DNA of 55,467 nucleotides from an uncultured Paracoccaceae bacterium (GCA_913062865.1 CAJXWO010000014.1:1-55467), one strand, 5' to 3'; positions 33,403 through 42,539 are shown, counted from the stretch's first letter. Numbers and translations are program-made. Notes: generated from the letters alone by a model not told the origin.

Positions 33403-34296
33403 TCAGGCCCGTGAGGGGATCATCGGCGCGCCGGCCGTCAGCGTGTCGATCACGTAGACCGAGGTCGAGGCGGTGATGAACAGCTGGTGCCGCTCCGGCC
33501 CGCCGAAACAGAAATTCGTGGATTTCTCGGGCGTCCGGATCACGCCCAGTTGCCGCGCCTCGGGCGACAGCACATGCACCCCGCCCGGCCCGTTGCAGAA
33601 GATGCGGCCCTCCAGGTCCACCTTCATCCCGTCGGGCACGCCTTCGCCTTCGCCCTCGATCGTGGCCCAGACCGCGCCGCCCGACAGGCCGCCATCCGTG
33701 CCCACATCGAAGACCCGGATCGTGGGCCCCCAGCTGTCATTGACGAAAAGCCGCGTCTCGTCCAGCGAAAGGCAGAGCCCGTTGGGCTGCTGGAAATCCC
33801 GCACCACGCAGTCGAGCGTGCCGTCCGGATCCAGCCGGTAGACCCCCTGAAAGTCCAGCTCCTGGTCCCTCAGGATGCCGAGGTCTTCGCGCAAGCGGCC
33901 AAAGGCAGGATCAGTGAACCAGATCCGCCCCCGGCTGTCGCAGATCACGTCATTGGGGCTGTTCAGCTCCTTGCCCTCGAAATGGCTGGCCAGCACCCGC
34001 ACCCGTTTGCCGCCATGGTCATGGATGACAAGGTGCGAACTGGCGTGTTCACAGCTGATCACCCGGCCTTCGCGATCAAAGCAATTCCCGTTGGCCTGGT
34101 TCGTCGGCCTGCGAAAGACGCTCAGCCCGCGCGCCTCGCTCCAACGAAACTGGCGGCTTTCGGCAATGTCGGAAAAGACCAGCCAATGCTCGGTCGGGTG
34201 CCAGATCGGCCCCTCGGTAAAGGTGAAGCCGGTGACCAGTTGGGTCAGCTGGGCCCCCTCTGCGATCACGCCGTCGATTGGGTCTTGTGCGATCAT
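33403..34296 (-). CDS. SMP-30/gluconolactonase family protein
   Basis: 297 residues of a six-bladed propeller lactonase. The metal-binding Glu is in FTFTEGPIWHP, the conserved Asn in NSPNDVICDSRGRIWFTDPAFG and QQPNGLCLSLDE, and Asp in FVNDSWGP. Members hydrolyse sugar or other lactones. It sits 15 bp downstream of the M20 gene in the leftward operon. Its substrate here is unknown. Confidence 0.87.
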   Translation of the reverse strand: MIAQDPIDGVIAEGAQLTQLVTGFTFTEGPIWHPTEHWLVFSDIAESRQFRWSEARGLSVFRRPTNQANGNCFDREGRVISCEHASSHLVIHDHGGKRVRVLASHFEGKELNSPNDVICDSRGRIWFTDPAFGRLREDLGILRDQELDFQGVYRLDPDGTLDCVVRDFQQPNGLCLSLDETRLFVNDSWGPTIRVFDVGTDGGLSGGAVWATIEGEGEGVPDGMKVDLEGRIFCNGPGGVHVLSPEARQLGVIRTPEKSTNFCFGGPERHQLFITASTSVYVIDTLTAGAPMIPSRA

Positions 34297-34311
34297 GGCG
34301 CTGCCTCCTTC

Positions 34312-35433
34312 TCAGCCCATGTGGGCCAGTGCCGTCCAGTAGGCGATCCCATGGGGTATCGCCGCGTCGTTGAAATCGTAGCCCGGATTGTGCAGCGGTT
34401 GGGCCTGCGCGCCCTCGGTCCCGTTGCCCATCAGGATGAAATTGCCCGGGCAGTGGTCGAGGAAGGCCGCGAAATCCTCGGAAAACCCGACACGGCCATG
34501 GGCGGCATCGACCGCGCCCACCTGACCGGCCGCCGCCACGGCGCGCTCGGTCGGCTCGCCTGCGTTCACCAGGGGCCGAAAGCTCTGGCCATAGCTGACG
34601 GTCCCGGTCGCCCCCTGCGCCGTGCACTGCCCCTCGACAATGGTCCGCATCCGCGCCTCGATCAGGTCCGACAGGCCCGCCTCGAACCCCCGGCAATCGC
34701 CGCGCAGCACCGCCCGGCTTGGCAGGATATTTCGCGCCCCATCGGTCACGAACTCGGTCACCGACACCACCGCATGCTCCATCGGCGTGACGCTGCGCGA
34801 CACGATGGTCTGGAGCTGCCCCACGATGGCAGCCGCCGTCACCAGCGGGTCCACGCCCTTGTCCGGCATCGAGGCATGCCCGCCTTTCCCGGTCACCGTG
34901 ATCTCGAAATTGTCCTCGAAGGCGCAAAAGGGCCCGTCTTGCGTGGCAAAGGTCCCCAGCGGCATGCCGGGCATGTTGTGCAGCCCGTAGATCGCCCGCA
35001 TCGGGAAGCGCTGGAACAGCCCATCCGCGATCATCGCCGCGGCGCCGGTCCCGTTCTCCTCGTCCGGCTGCAAGACGAAATGCACCGTGCGACTCAACCC
35101 CGGATCGCGCGCCAGCGCCAGGGCCGCGCCCACCAGCATGGTGGTATGCCCGTCATGCCCGCAGCCGTGAAAGCGCCCCGGTTGGGTGGAGCGATGGGCA
35201 GAGCCGTTGGCCTCCTCTATGGGCAGCGCGTCCATATCCGCGCGCAGCCCGATGGCGTCACCGCCCCGCCTCAGAGTGGCGACGATCCCAGCCCCGCCCA
35301 CGCCCCGCACAACCTCCAGCCCCGCGGCTTCCAGCACCTCGGCCACCTTGGCGCCGGTTCGCGCCAGGTCGAACCCGGTCTCCGGATGGGCATGCAGGTC
35401 GCGGCGAAAGGCGGTCAGGTCGATCTCAGCCAT
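34312..35433 (-). CDS. M20-family amidohydrolase (hippurate hydrolase / N-acyl amino acid deacylase type)
   Basis: 373 residues. Metal ligands are in the HGCGHDGH motif, with RADMDALPI upstream and LQPDEENGTGAAAMI, then PGMPLGTFATQDGP and a C-terminal GFSEDFAAFL block. Cytosolic deacylases of this kind release free amino acids from N-acyl or amide conjugates. It overlaps the PLP lyase gene by 8 bp, so they act in one pathway. Start ATG 35433. Confidence 0.9.
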   Translation of the reverse strand: MAEIDLTAFRRDLHAHPETGFDLARTGAKVAEVLEAAGLEVVRGVGGAGIVATLRRGGDAIGLRADMDALPIEEANGSAHRSTQPGRFHGCGHDGHTTMLVGAALALARDPGLSRTVHFVLQPDEENGTGAAAMIADGLFQRFPMRAIYGLHNMPGMPLGTFATQDGPFCAFEDNFEITVTGKGGHASMPDKGVDPLVTAAAIVGQLQTIVSRSVTPMEHAVVSVTEFVTDGARNILPSRAVLRGDCRGFEAGLSDLIEARMRTIVEGQCTAQGATGTVSYGQSFRPLVNAGEPTERAVAAAGQVGAVDAAHGRVGFSEDFAAFLDHCPGNFILMGNGTEGAQAQPLHNPGYDFNDAAIPHGIAYWTALAHMG

Positions 35434-36430
35434 CTCCCGTGCCTTCCGACAGGATCACCATGGGCGCGTTGGCCCCCTGCACCTCGCCCATCAGCGCTGC
35501 CAATCCGGCGGCACCCGACGGCGTTGTGCCAAAGCCCATGTCGCGCGCCGCTGCCACAGCCTCGGCGGCCTCGTCTTCACTGACGGCGACGAACCGGTCG
35601 GCGCATTCTCGCAAGACCTCATAGGCCAAAAGCGACGCCGTCTTGCAATCAAGCCGCCCCATCTCCGACACCGGGCCCTCCACGGTCACGATGCGCCCCG
35701 CCGCCACGCTCGCCTTGAGGCAGGGCGCCGCCTCGGGTTCGACCACCACGATCTCGGGCTGCACGTCCCAGTCAGCGCGGATACGCTCGGCCATCGCGGC
35801 GGCCAGCCCGCCGACGCCCGCCTGCAGGTAGACCCGGTCGGGCCAGCGCCCGCGTGCCCGAAATGTATCGCGGCATTCCTCTGCGATCACGGTGTAGCCT
35901 TCCATGATCAACCGCGGCAGATGCGTGTAGCCCTCCCAAGAGCCGTCCGCGATATGGATGGCACCGGTCCGGTCCGCATCGGCAATCGCCGCGCCCACGC
36001 TTTCCTCGTAATCCGCGCCTTCGCGCACCACCTCGGCCCCCTTCGCCGCGAGCCTTGCGGCAAAGCCCTCGGGCACCGTCTCGGCCAGATAGATCCGCGC
36101 CCGCGCGCCAAAGAGCCGCGCCCCGGCGGCGACCGACATCCCGTGATTGCCCGCGCTGGCGCAGACGAACACAATGTCCTGTGCCACCGCTGCCACCTCG
36201 GGCGTCTGCATCGCCTCGGGGGCCACGTCCCCCACCAACTCGGCCACGACACGCGCCACCGCATAGACCCCGCCCAGCGCCTTGAACGCGCCAAGCCCCA
36301 TGCGGGCCGTCTCGTCCTTGACCCACACGGGGTGTTTCTGCCACGCGGCCTCAACCAAAGGCGACGCGGCATAGGCCGGGCACGCCGCCAGCATCGCCAA
36401 CGGCCGGGCCGGGTCGAACAGTGCCGTCAT
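35426..36430 (-). CDS. PLP-dependent diaminopropionate ammonia-lyase-like enzyme
   Basis: 334 residues of fold-type II PLP enzymes. The Schiff-base Lys50 is in MGLGAFKALGG, the phosphate loop is VYLQAGVGGLAAA, and CASAGNHGMSVAAGA binds the cofactor ring. These and the KDETARMGLGAFKALGG run resemble diaminopropionate ammonia-lyase, but E. coli DpaL is about 398 residues, so this is a short relative and may act on another beta-substituted amino acid. First gene of the eight-gene leftward operon; ATG 36430. Confidence 0.8.
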   Translation of the reverse strand: MTALFDPARPLAMLAACPAYAASPLVEAAWQKHPVWVKDETARMGLGAFKALGGVYAVARVVAELVGDVAPEAMQTPEVAAVAQDIVFVCASAGNHGMSVAAGARLFGARARIYLAETVPEGFAARLAAKGAEVVREGADYEESVGAAIADADRTGAIHIADGSWEGYTHLPRLIMEGYTVIAEECRDTFRARGRWPDRVYLQAGVGGLAAAMAERIRADWDVQPEIVVVEPEAAPCLKASVAAGRIVTVEGPVSEMGRLDCKTASLLAYEVLRECADRFVAVSEDEAAEAVAAARDMGFGTTPSGAAGLAALMGEVQGANAPMVILSEGTGDG

Positions 36431-36445
36431 GATCGCAACCCCCTG

Positions 36446-36470
36446 CTTCTTCTTGGCAAAAACACCTCAA
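36446..36470 (+). repeat. Copy 4 of recurrent intergenic motif
   Basis: CTTCTTCTTGGCAAAA followed by ACACCTCAA. Unlike copies 1-3 it lies just upstream of a start codon (the PLP lyase gene, minus strand, 16 bp away), in a divergent promoter spacer. On the lyase transcript the complement supplies a purine-rich AAGAAGAAG leader. Confidence 0.55.
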
Positions 36471-36593
36471 CGCGCCCGTGCAACCGGGCGAAATGGCAAA
36501 AGCGATGCGCCCAGCAAACCAGATCGGCGGCCCCTTGACCATTGCCGCCCGGTCCAAAACCGGCATTCTGGCCCGAAACGCCCGGAGGATCCC

Positions 36594-38048
36594 ATGACCG
36601 ACCCGCACCCGCCCGCCTTCACCGGCCCGGATCTCTGCCGCAAGGAGGCGCACGAGGTTGTGGCCCTTTTGCAAAGAGGGGCGGTCAGCCCCGATGAGCT
36701 CATCGACGCGGCCCTCACCCGCCTCGAGCAGGTTGAGGGGGCCGTGAACGCGGTCCCCACGCTCTGCCCGGCGCGTGCCCATGCGCAGGTGCTGGGCACT
36801 GCGGGTGCGGAGGCGCCCGGATGGCTGGCCGGCCTGCCCATCGGCATCAAGGATCTGACCCCGGTCGAAGGCGTGCGCACCACCTTCGGCACCAGGGGCC
36901 TCGCCGATTTCGTGCCAGAGACCAGCGACTATTTCGTCACCCGGCTCGAATCCCGCGGCGGCATCGTTCTGGGCAAGACCAACACGCCCGAATTCGGCGC
37001 GGGCGCCAACACCTTCAACGATGTCTTCGGCCCCACCTTCAACCCGTGGGACACCACGCTAAACGCCGGTGGGAGTTCGGGGGGCGCGGCGGTGTCTCTG
37101 GCCACGGGCAGCCTCTGGCTCAGCCACGGATCGGACCATGGCGGCAGCCTGCGCACGCCCGCAGCCTTCAACGGCATCGTGGGCCTGCGCCCCAGCCCGG
37201 GCCGCGTGGCGCGCATGGCCGAGGCCGGGTTCATCATCGAAGGGGCCGAGGGGCCCATGGCCCGCTCGGTGCGCGACTGCGCGCTGTTTCTCGACGCCAT
37301 GGCGGGGGCCGATGCGCGCGATCCGCTGTCCTACCCCGCGCCCGAAACGCCCTTCGAAACGGCCGTGATCGAAGCCGAGGGCAAACTCACCCTCGCCTAT
37401 AGCCCAGATCTCAATGGCTTCGGGGCGGTCGATGCCGAGATGGCGGACCATCTTGCAGGCGTCATGGCCACCCTCGCCCGCGCGGGCCACCGTTTGGAGG
37501 AGACCTGCCCGGACCTCACCGGACTGGAGCCCACCTATCACACCCTGCGCGGCATCGGCATGGCCACCGCAGCCCGCACCCGGCCCGAGCATATCACCCG
37601 GCATCTCAAACAGACGATCCGCGAGAATACCGCGCGCGCCCTGGCGCTCACCATCGACGATATCGCCGCGGCCGAGGCCAACCGAGGGGCCATCTACCGC
37701 GCCATGGCCGGGCTTTTTGACAGCTACGATGTCTTTGCCCTGCCGGTCGTGGGTTGCATGCCCCATCCGCAATCCGAGGAATGGGTGCGCGAGATCGGCG
37801 GGCAAACACTCGAATTCTACATGGACTGGCTTCGTTTCGCCTTTCTGGCCACCACCGCAGGCCTGCCCGCGATCTCGGTGCCCGTGGGACTTGGGCCGCG
37901 CGGCCTGCCCGTGGGCCTGCAGCTGATCGGCCCGCCGCGGGGCGAGGCGCAGCTTTTGCGCGCGGCCCGGATCGTCGAGGCCGAGCTGGGCGGGCCGCTT
38001 GGCCCCATCGACCCGGTGACGCGGTCCGCATCGGCGCCTGCGGACTAG
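36594..38048 (+). CDS. Amidase (amidase-signature family)
   Basis: 484 residues. The Ser-cisSer-Lys triad is visible: Lys86 in LPIGIKDLTP, Ser161/162 in AGGSSGGAAVS and the nucleophile Ser185 in GSDHGGSLRTPA. It hydrolyses amide bonds, releasing ammonia or an amine. ATG 36594 follows GGAGGATCCC, a strong site; the longer upstream frame is spacer. It is divergent from the PLP-lyase operon and 20 bp upstream of the GntR regulator, so it is probably part of the same regulated locus. Confidence 0.92.
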   Translation: MTDPHPPAFTGPDLCRKEAHEVVALLQRGAVSPDELIDAALTRLEQVEGAVNAVPTLCPARAHAQVLGTAGAEAPGWLAGLPIGIKDLTPVEGVRTTFGTRGLADFVPETSDYFVTRLESRGGIVLGKTNTPEFGAGANTFNDVFGPTFNPWDTTLNAGGSSGGAAVSLATGSLWLSHGSDHGGSLRTPAAFNGIVGLRPSPGRVARMAEAGFIIEGAEGPMARSVRDCALFLDAMAGADARDPLSYPAPETPFETAVIEAEGKLTLAYSPDLNGFGAVDAEMADHLAGVMATLARAGHRLEETCPDLTGLEPTYHTLRGIGMATAARTRPEHITRHLKQTIRENTARALALTIDDIAAAEANRGAIYRAMAGLFDSYDVFALPVVGCMPHPQSEEWVREIGGQTLEFYMDWLRFAFLATTAGLPAISVPVGLGPRGLPVGLQLIGPPRGEAQLLRAARIVEAELGGPLGPIDPVTRSASAPAD

Positions 38049-38067
38049 GCGCGAAGGACCAACGGAC

Positions 38068-38718
38068 ATGTCCAGCCAGACCGACGCCCTGATCGACGCG
38101 ATCCTTGCGGATATCGACGCGGGGCGGCTGCGCCCGGGCGACACGCTCGACGAGGCGTCGCTGGCTGCAGACCACGGCGTGTCCCGCACGCCCGTGCGCG
38201 AGGCGTTTCTGAAACTCGAAACCGCCGGGCTGATCCTGCGCGAAAAACGCAAAGGCGCCACGCTCTTCCGCCCGACGCTGGAACAGTTCCTGGCGATCCT
38301 AGAGGTGCATGCCGCCCTCGAAGGGCAGGCCGCCGGGCTGGCCGCGCGGCGTCTGTCGGTCGCGACCTCTTACCGGATCGAGGGGGCCGTGGCCGATTGC
38401 GCCGCCCACCTGGCCGATCTGGGCGAGACCGAGCCCGACCGCTACTACCAACTGAACCTCGCCTTTCACGCCGCGGTGGCCGAGGCCTCGGGCAACCCGT
38501 ACCTTGTGGACATGATCAAGACCAACGCGCGCAAGCTCATGGCCTATTACCGCGCGCGCTATGGCTATGCCGGGGTGATCGAACGCTCGGTGGCCGAGCA
38601 CGAGGAGATCGCCGATGCGATCCTTGCCCGCGACACGGACCGCGCGCAGGCCCTGATGGCCCGCCATGTGCGGTTCGACGAGGTCACGGCGATGGATCTT
38701 CTGGCGATGCTCGATTAG
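38068..38718 (+). CDS. GntR-family (FadR/FCD) transcriptional regulator
   Basis: 216 residues. An N-terminal winged helix (GDTLDEASLAADHGVSRTPVREAFLKLETAGLI) is joined to an all-helical FCD ligand domain with metal/ligand His residues (NLAFHAAVAEASGNPYL, AEHEEIADAILARD). Transcribed after the amidase with an AAGGA site. It likely controls the amidase and the divergent PLP-lyase/ABC operon; its effector would be an organic acid in many family members. Confidence 0.88.
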   Translation: MSSQTDALIDAILADIDAGRLRPGDTLDEASLAADHGVSRTPVREAFLKLETAGLILREKRKGATLFRPTLEQFLAILEVHAALEGQAAGLAARRLSVATSYRIEGAVADCAAHLADLGETEPDRYYQLNLAFHAAVAEASGNPYLVDMIKTNARKLMAYYRARYGYAGVIERSVAEHEEIADAILARDTDRAQALMARHVRFDEVTAMDLLAMLD

Positions 38719-38746
38719 GGCGCGCTCTTCGGCCCGCAGGTGGACT

Positions 38747-39475
38747 TCATCGTTGTTGCGGCGGCACCTCTTGGGCGGCCTCGAAGAAGCGCGCGACCCA
38801 CTCGGCGAATTGGGGGCCATCCACCTTGGCCTCGGCCAGCCTGTCTCGCGCTTTGGCCGTTACCTCGTTGGGCAAATCCTGGGCCAGTTCCTCCACCAGC
38901 GCGGCGATGAAATCCGCGGTCATTTCCGAATGATGCTGGACAGTAAAGACATGATCCCCGATCCGGTAGCCGCCCACCGGGCAGTCCTCGCTCGCGATCA
39001 GCACCTCGACGCCGTCCGGTGCCTGCAGCACCTGTTCCTTGTGCGAGGCGTAGAGGTCGAACGCCCCATCAGGGTCGAACCAATCGGTGCACGCCAGGGG
39101 CCGGCAGGTCGACACCCCATGGACCCAGCCGCCGGGGTTCGGGCCCACCTGTCCGCCAAGGGCAGTGGCGATCACCTGATGGCCGAAACAGGCGCCGAAA
39201 ATGGGCTGCCGCGCCGCCACCCGGTCGCGGATCAGCGCCTCGAGCCGCGTCACCCAATCCTCTCCGGAATTGACCGAAGCCGGGCTGCCGGTGATCATGA
39301 TCCCGTCGCAGCCCGCGATACCCTCGGGAAACTGCCCGTCGCAGACCCAGGCCGCGTCGACCGTCCAATCGGGGCGCACGCCCCGGATCATCGCGGCGAA
39401 TTTCGCATCGTCCAGCGGGTGGCTGCGGGCAAAGTCCGAGCGGTCGGTATTGGTGACAAGTGTGATCAGGCGCAT
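38747..39475 (-). CDS. Class-I glutamine amidotransferase-like hydrolase
   Basis: 242 residues with a complete GATase-I triad: Cys96 in PIFGACFGHQVIA, and His182/Glu184 in FTVQHHSEM. The fold and size resemble GuaA-type GATase proteins not fused to a synthetase, some of which hydrolyse gamma-glutamyl compounds. It is divergent from the P450 and ligase genes across an 82-bp AT-rich spacer. In aniline degradation a GATase-like protein is paired with a GS-like ligase; the same pairing is suggested here. Confidence 0.85.
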   Translation of the reverse strand: MRLITLVTNTDRSDFARSHPLDDAKFAAMIRGVRPDWTVDAAWVCDGQFPEGIAGCDGIMITGSPASVNSGEDWVTRLEALIRDRVAARQPIFGACFGHQVIATALGGQVGPNPGGWVHGVSTCRPLACTDWFDPDGAFDLYASHKEQVLQAPDGVEVLIASEDCPVGGYRIGDHVFTVQHHSEMTADFIAALVEELAQDLPNEVTAKARDRLAEAKVDGPQFAEWVARFFEAAQEVPPQQR

Positions 39476-39557
39476 TTTGGCAATCCGCTATTTACATATT
39501 TATGAACCTCATTAATATACATAACACGTTAAACGAAAAGCACCAGCGGGGATCGCC
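39476..39557. promoter_or_regulatory. AT-rich divergent promoter region (amidotransferase / P450)
   Basis: The 82-bp spacer is far more AT-rich than its surroundings (TTTACATATTTATGAACC, ATTAATATACATAACACG) and lies between two divergent starts. TTATG and CATAA (about 39510 and 39531) form a loose inverted repeat. Individual -35/-10 boxes cannot be assigned with confidence. Confidence 0.5.
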
Positions 39558-40814
39558 ATGACAGTCTGGACGCCAAGCGATGACGGATATGCCGACCTGT
39601 CGAGCCACGGCACCTTTGCCCAGGGCGCGCCCCACAACACCTTCGCACGCCTGCGCCGCGACGACCCGCTGAGCTGGACCGACTGGGATGGCGGTGCGGG
39701 CTTTTGGTCCGTCACCCGTCACGAAGACATCGTGAAGCTGAACGGCAATTTCGAGCTTATGTCTTCGGCCCGCGGGATCCGGATGGAGGATCAGAGCTAC
39801 GAGGAATACCTCGCCCGCCGCACCTTTCAGGAAACCGACCCGCCCGAGCATATGAAAACCCGGGTCAAGGTCGCCAAGGCGTTCTCCAAACCCGTGATCG
39901 CCGAGTTCGAGGACCAGATCCGGGAGCTCTGCGACGACATTCTCGACCCCGCGCTCGAGATGGGGACGCTCGATGCGACCAAGGAAATCGCCCGGCAATT
40001 GCCCATGCGGATGCTGGGGCGCATCCTGGGCACGCCGGACGAAGACCTGCCCTGGCTCGTGGAAAAGGGCGATGCGCTCATCGCCAATACCGACCCGGAT
40101 TTCACCGACCATGTGCTGGACAAGATGGAGACGGACGCGTTTCGCATGATGCCCTTCAACTCGCCCGCGGGCGCGGAGCTCTATCAATACGCCAAGGAGT
40201 TGATGGAGCATAAGACCGCGCAAGGCGACACCGACGGCATCCTGAACATGATCCTGCAGCCCGGGCGGGACGGCAACGTGATCTCGGAGACAGAGTTCCG
40301 CAATTTCTTTTGCCTGCTGGTGGCGGCGGGCAATGACACCACCCGCTATTCCATCGCCGCCGGCATCCAGGCGCTGGCGCATCAGCCCGAACTTCTTAGC
40401 CAGCTGCAAACCGGCGATCACTGGGACACCGCGCCCGACGAGATCATCCGCTGGGCCACGCCCGCGCTATATTTCCGGCGCACCGCAACGCGCGACTTCG
40501 AGATGCATGGGAAGACCGTCCGCGAGGGCGACAAGGTACTGCTTTGGTTCTCTTCGGCCAATCGCGACGATGCGGTGTTCGACGACCCCTTCCGCGTGGA
40601 CCCGGCCCGCACACCCAACAAGCATCTGTCCTTCGGGCAGGGCGGCCCGCATGTGTGCCTGGGCATGTGGCTGGCCCGGCTCGAAGTGCGGGTGCTTTTC
40701 GAGGAGCTTGTCAAACGCATCCGAAAGGTCGAGCCTGCAGGCCCGCACCAGTTCCTGCGCTCGAATTTCGTGGGCGGGATCAAATCGCTCCCGGTCACCG
40801 TGACCCCCGCCTGA
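39558..40814 (+). CDS. Cytochrome P450
   Basis: 418 residues, soluble class-I bacterial type with no membrane anchor. The heme ligand Cys367 is in FGQGGPHVCLG, the oxygen-binding I-helix is AGNDTT (257-262), and the ExxR pair is E295/R298. It hydroxylates or N-dealkylates an organic substrate using electrons from a ferredoxin; a [2Fe-2S] ferredoxin gene is two genes downstream. It is followed after 11 bp by a glutamine-synthetase-like gene, so its substrate may be an amine or a gamma-glutamylated amine. Substrate inferred from context only. Confidence 0.93.
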   Translation: MTVWTPSDDGYADLSSHGTFAQGAPHNTFARLRRDDPLSWTDWDGGAGFWSVTRHEDIVKLNGNFELMSSARGIRMEDQSYEEYLARRTFQETDPPEHMKTRVKVAKAFSKPVIAEFEDQIRELCDDILDPALEMGTLDATKEIARQLPMRMLGRILGTPDEDLPWLVEKGDALIANTDPDFTDHVLDKMETDAFRMMPFNSPAGAELYQYAKELMEHKTAQGDTDGILNMILQPGRDGNVISETEFRNFFCLLVAAGNDTTRYSIAAGIQALAHQPELLSQLQTGDHWDTAPDEIIRWATPALYFRRTATRDFEMHGKTVREGDKVLLWFSSANRDDAVFDDPFRVDPARTPNKHLSFGQGGPHVCLGMWLARLEVRVLFEELVKRIRKVEPAGPHQFLRSNFVGGIKSLPVTVTPA

Positions 40815-40825
40815 AAGGACCGCCC

Positions 40826-42118
40826 ATGACCACCCGTTTGCGTGCGATGTTCTGCGACCACCTGTCGATCATGCGGGGCAAGTACCTGCCCGGCTCCAAG
40901 GTGGGCGATGGCGAAACGCGGTTCTGCCGGTCGACCTATGCCGTCCACTATGACCGCGATCTGATGCTGGATGCGCCGGGCGCGCTCTGCCGCGAGGGCC
41001 TGCCCGATATGGTGCTGCGCTGGGACGCGGGCGGCATCCGCGACAGCTGGGACAAGGCCACCGCGATCGTGATCGGCGATCTGTATGACGACCACGGCGC
41101 GCCATTGGGGCTCTGCGGCCGGGGCGCACTGAAACGCGCCTGTGCCGATTGGCAGGAAATGGGGCTGACACCCAAGGTGGGCCTGGAGCTCGAGGCGTTT
41201 GCCCTGGTCGCCAACGAACAGGGCCGGCTGGTGCCCTATGACGCGCCGGGCGGCGTGGTCTACGGCACCGGGCCCTTCGCCGATCCGATGCGGTTCAACG
41301 ATGCGATCTGGGAAAAGGCCCATGAGCTGGGGTTCCGGCTCGACATGATCACATCCGAATTCGACACGCCGCAATTCGAATACACGCTCACCTTCGACGA
41401 GGCGGTGCGCGCAGTGGATGACATCGTGCTTTTCCGCCTGATGGCGCGCGAGATCGCGCTGGAACATGGCATCCTGCTCAGCTTCATGCCGAAACCCATT
41501 GCCGAGGCGGGCGGATCGGGCCTGCATATCAATTTCAGCTTCTCGGATGTGGAGGGGCGCAATGCGCTCGCCCATGGCGAAAAGGGCGGGCCGGACCACA
41601 TGAACGACCTCGCGCGCGGTTGCGTTGCGGGGCTCATGCACCATCACAAAGGGCTGGCCGGGCTGATCGCACCGACCGCCAACAGTTACCAGCGGCTGCA
41701 ACCGGCGTCGCTGTCGGGCTATTGGCAGAACTGGGGCGGCGATCATCGGGGCGTCACCACCCGCGTTTCCGGCGAAGGCGGCGCCAAGGCGCGGCTGGAG
41801 CACCGGATGGCCGATGCCTCGGCCAATCCCTACACCGCCGTGGCCGCCGTTTTGCAGGCCGCGCGGCTGGGGGTGGCACAGAAATATCCCCTACCCCCGC
41901 GCGAACAGGGCGATTGCTTTGACAAGACCGATGCCCGCGAAGGCGTGGCGAACGGGCTGGGCCGCGCCATCGACGACCTGGAGGCGGATACCGCGCTGGG
42001 CGAGGCCGTCGGCGCCGAGTTGGTCGCCAATCACGCCTTCATGAAACGCAAGGAGGTGCGCAAGACCCGCGATCTCGAAGGCGACGGGCTGCGCGATTTC
42101 TACGTTCATTTTGTCTAA
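40826..42118 (+). CDS. Glutamine synthetase-like ligase (gamma-glutamyl-amine synthetase type)
   Basis: 430 residues of the GS catalytic fold: metal Glu residues in KVGLELEAF, the GGSGLHINFSF glutamate/ATP region, TANSYQRLQP, and ARLEHRMADASANPYTAVAAVL. Its short N-terminus and divergence put it with GS-like ligases such as PuuA or gamma-glutamylanilide synthetase rather than GlnA. It would join glutamate to an amine using ATP. ATG 40826 has a GAAAGGA site; the frame is open through the P450 gene without being real there. It lies between the P450 and ferredoxin genes. Confidence 0.87.
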   Translation: MTTRLRAMFCDHLSIMRGKYLPGSKVGDGETRFCRSTYAVHYDRDLMLDAPGALCREGLPDMVLRWDAGGIRDSWDKATAIVIGDLYDDHGAPLGLCGRGALKRACADWQEMGLTPKVGLELEAFALVANEQGRLVPYDAPGGVVYGTGPFADPMRFNDAIWEKAHELGFRLDMITSEFDTPQFEYTLTFDEAVRAVDDIVLFRLMAREIALEHGILLSFMPKPIAEAGGSGLHINFSFSDVEGRNALAHGEKGGPDHMNDLARGCVAGLMHHHKGLAGLIAPTANSYQRLQPASLSGYWQNWGGDHRGVTTRVSGEGGAKARLEHRMADASANPYTAVAAVLQAARLGVAQKYPLPPREQGDCFDKTDAREGVANGLGRAIDDLEADTALGEAVGAELVANHAFMKRKEVRKTRDLEGDGLRDFYVHFV

Positions 42119-42143
42119 GTGACCTTCACCTGAGGAGACCGGC

Positions 42144-42458
42144 ATGAAAGCCACCTGGATCCTGCCCGACGGTCAGGAAATCACCGCAGAGTTCGCCGAC
42201 GGCCTGAACATGATGGAGGCCGCTGTCGCCAACAACGTGCCCGGCGTCATCGGCGAATGCGGCGGCAACCTGAGCTGCGCGACCTGCCATGTCTATGTGG
42301 ACGCGGCCTGGGCCGACAAGACCGGCACGCCGGACGAGTTCGAGGATGCAATGCTCGACGTGGCCGAAGCGCCGCACGAAGACACCAGCCGCCTGTCCTG
42401 CCAGATCAAGGCCGGCGCGGCGCTCGACGGGATCGTGCTGAGGGTGCCCCAGGTCTAG
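42144..42458 (+). CDS. [2Fe-2S] ferredoxin (adrenodoxin/putidaredoxin type)
   Basis: 104 residues with cluster ligands Cys39, Cys45, Cys48 and Cys86 (GECGGNLSCATCHVY and RLSCQI), the CX5CX2C-X37-C spacing of P450-type ferredoxins. It is rich in acidic residues for partner docking. It follows the GS-like gene by 25 bp and is the evident electron donor for the P450. No ferredoxin reductase gene is in the window. Confidence 0.93.
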   Translation: MKATWILPDGQEITAEFADGLNMMEAAVANNVPGVIGECGGNLSCATCHVYVDAAWADKTGTPDEFEDAMLDVAEAPHEDTSRLSCQIKAGAALDGIVLRVPQV

Positions 42459-42517
42459 GCGTTTCACAGCTGCGCCCGCCCGGAACCTGAACCGGGCTGT
42501 CCCGCCCCGACCATGAG

Positions 42518-42539
42518 GCCCCGGCGCGGGGGCCGGGGC
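42518..42539. terminator. Hairpin between the convergent ferredoxin and aminotransferase genes
   Basis: GCCCCGGC, 6-nt loop, GCCGGGGC: a perfect 8-bp stem within the 198-bp convergent spacer, without a T-run. It may terminate either transcript. Confidence 0.5.

Noticed and set aside
33487-35583. 698-codon plus-strand open frame across the lactonase and M20 genes
   Set aside because: Spans two well-supported minus-strand genes and their junction. Its composition (His, Arg, Pro-rich) is typical of a GC-driven shadow frame.
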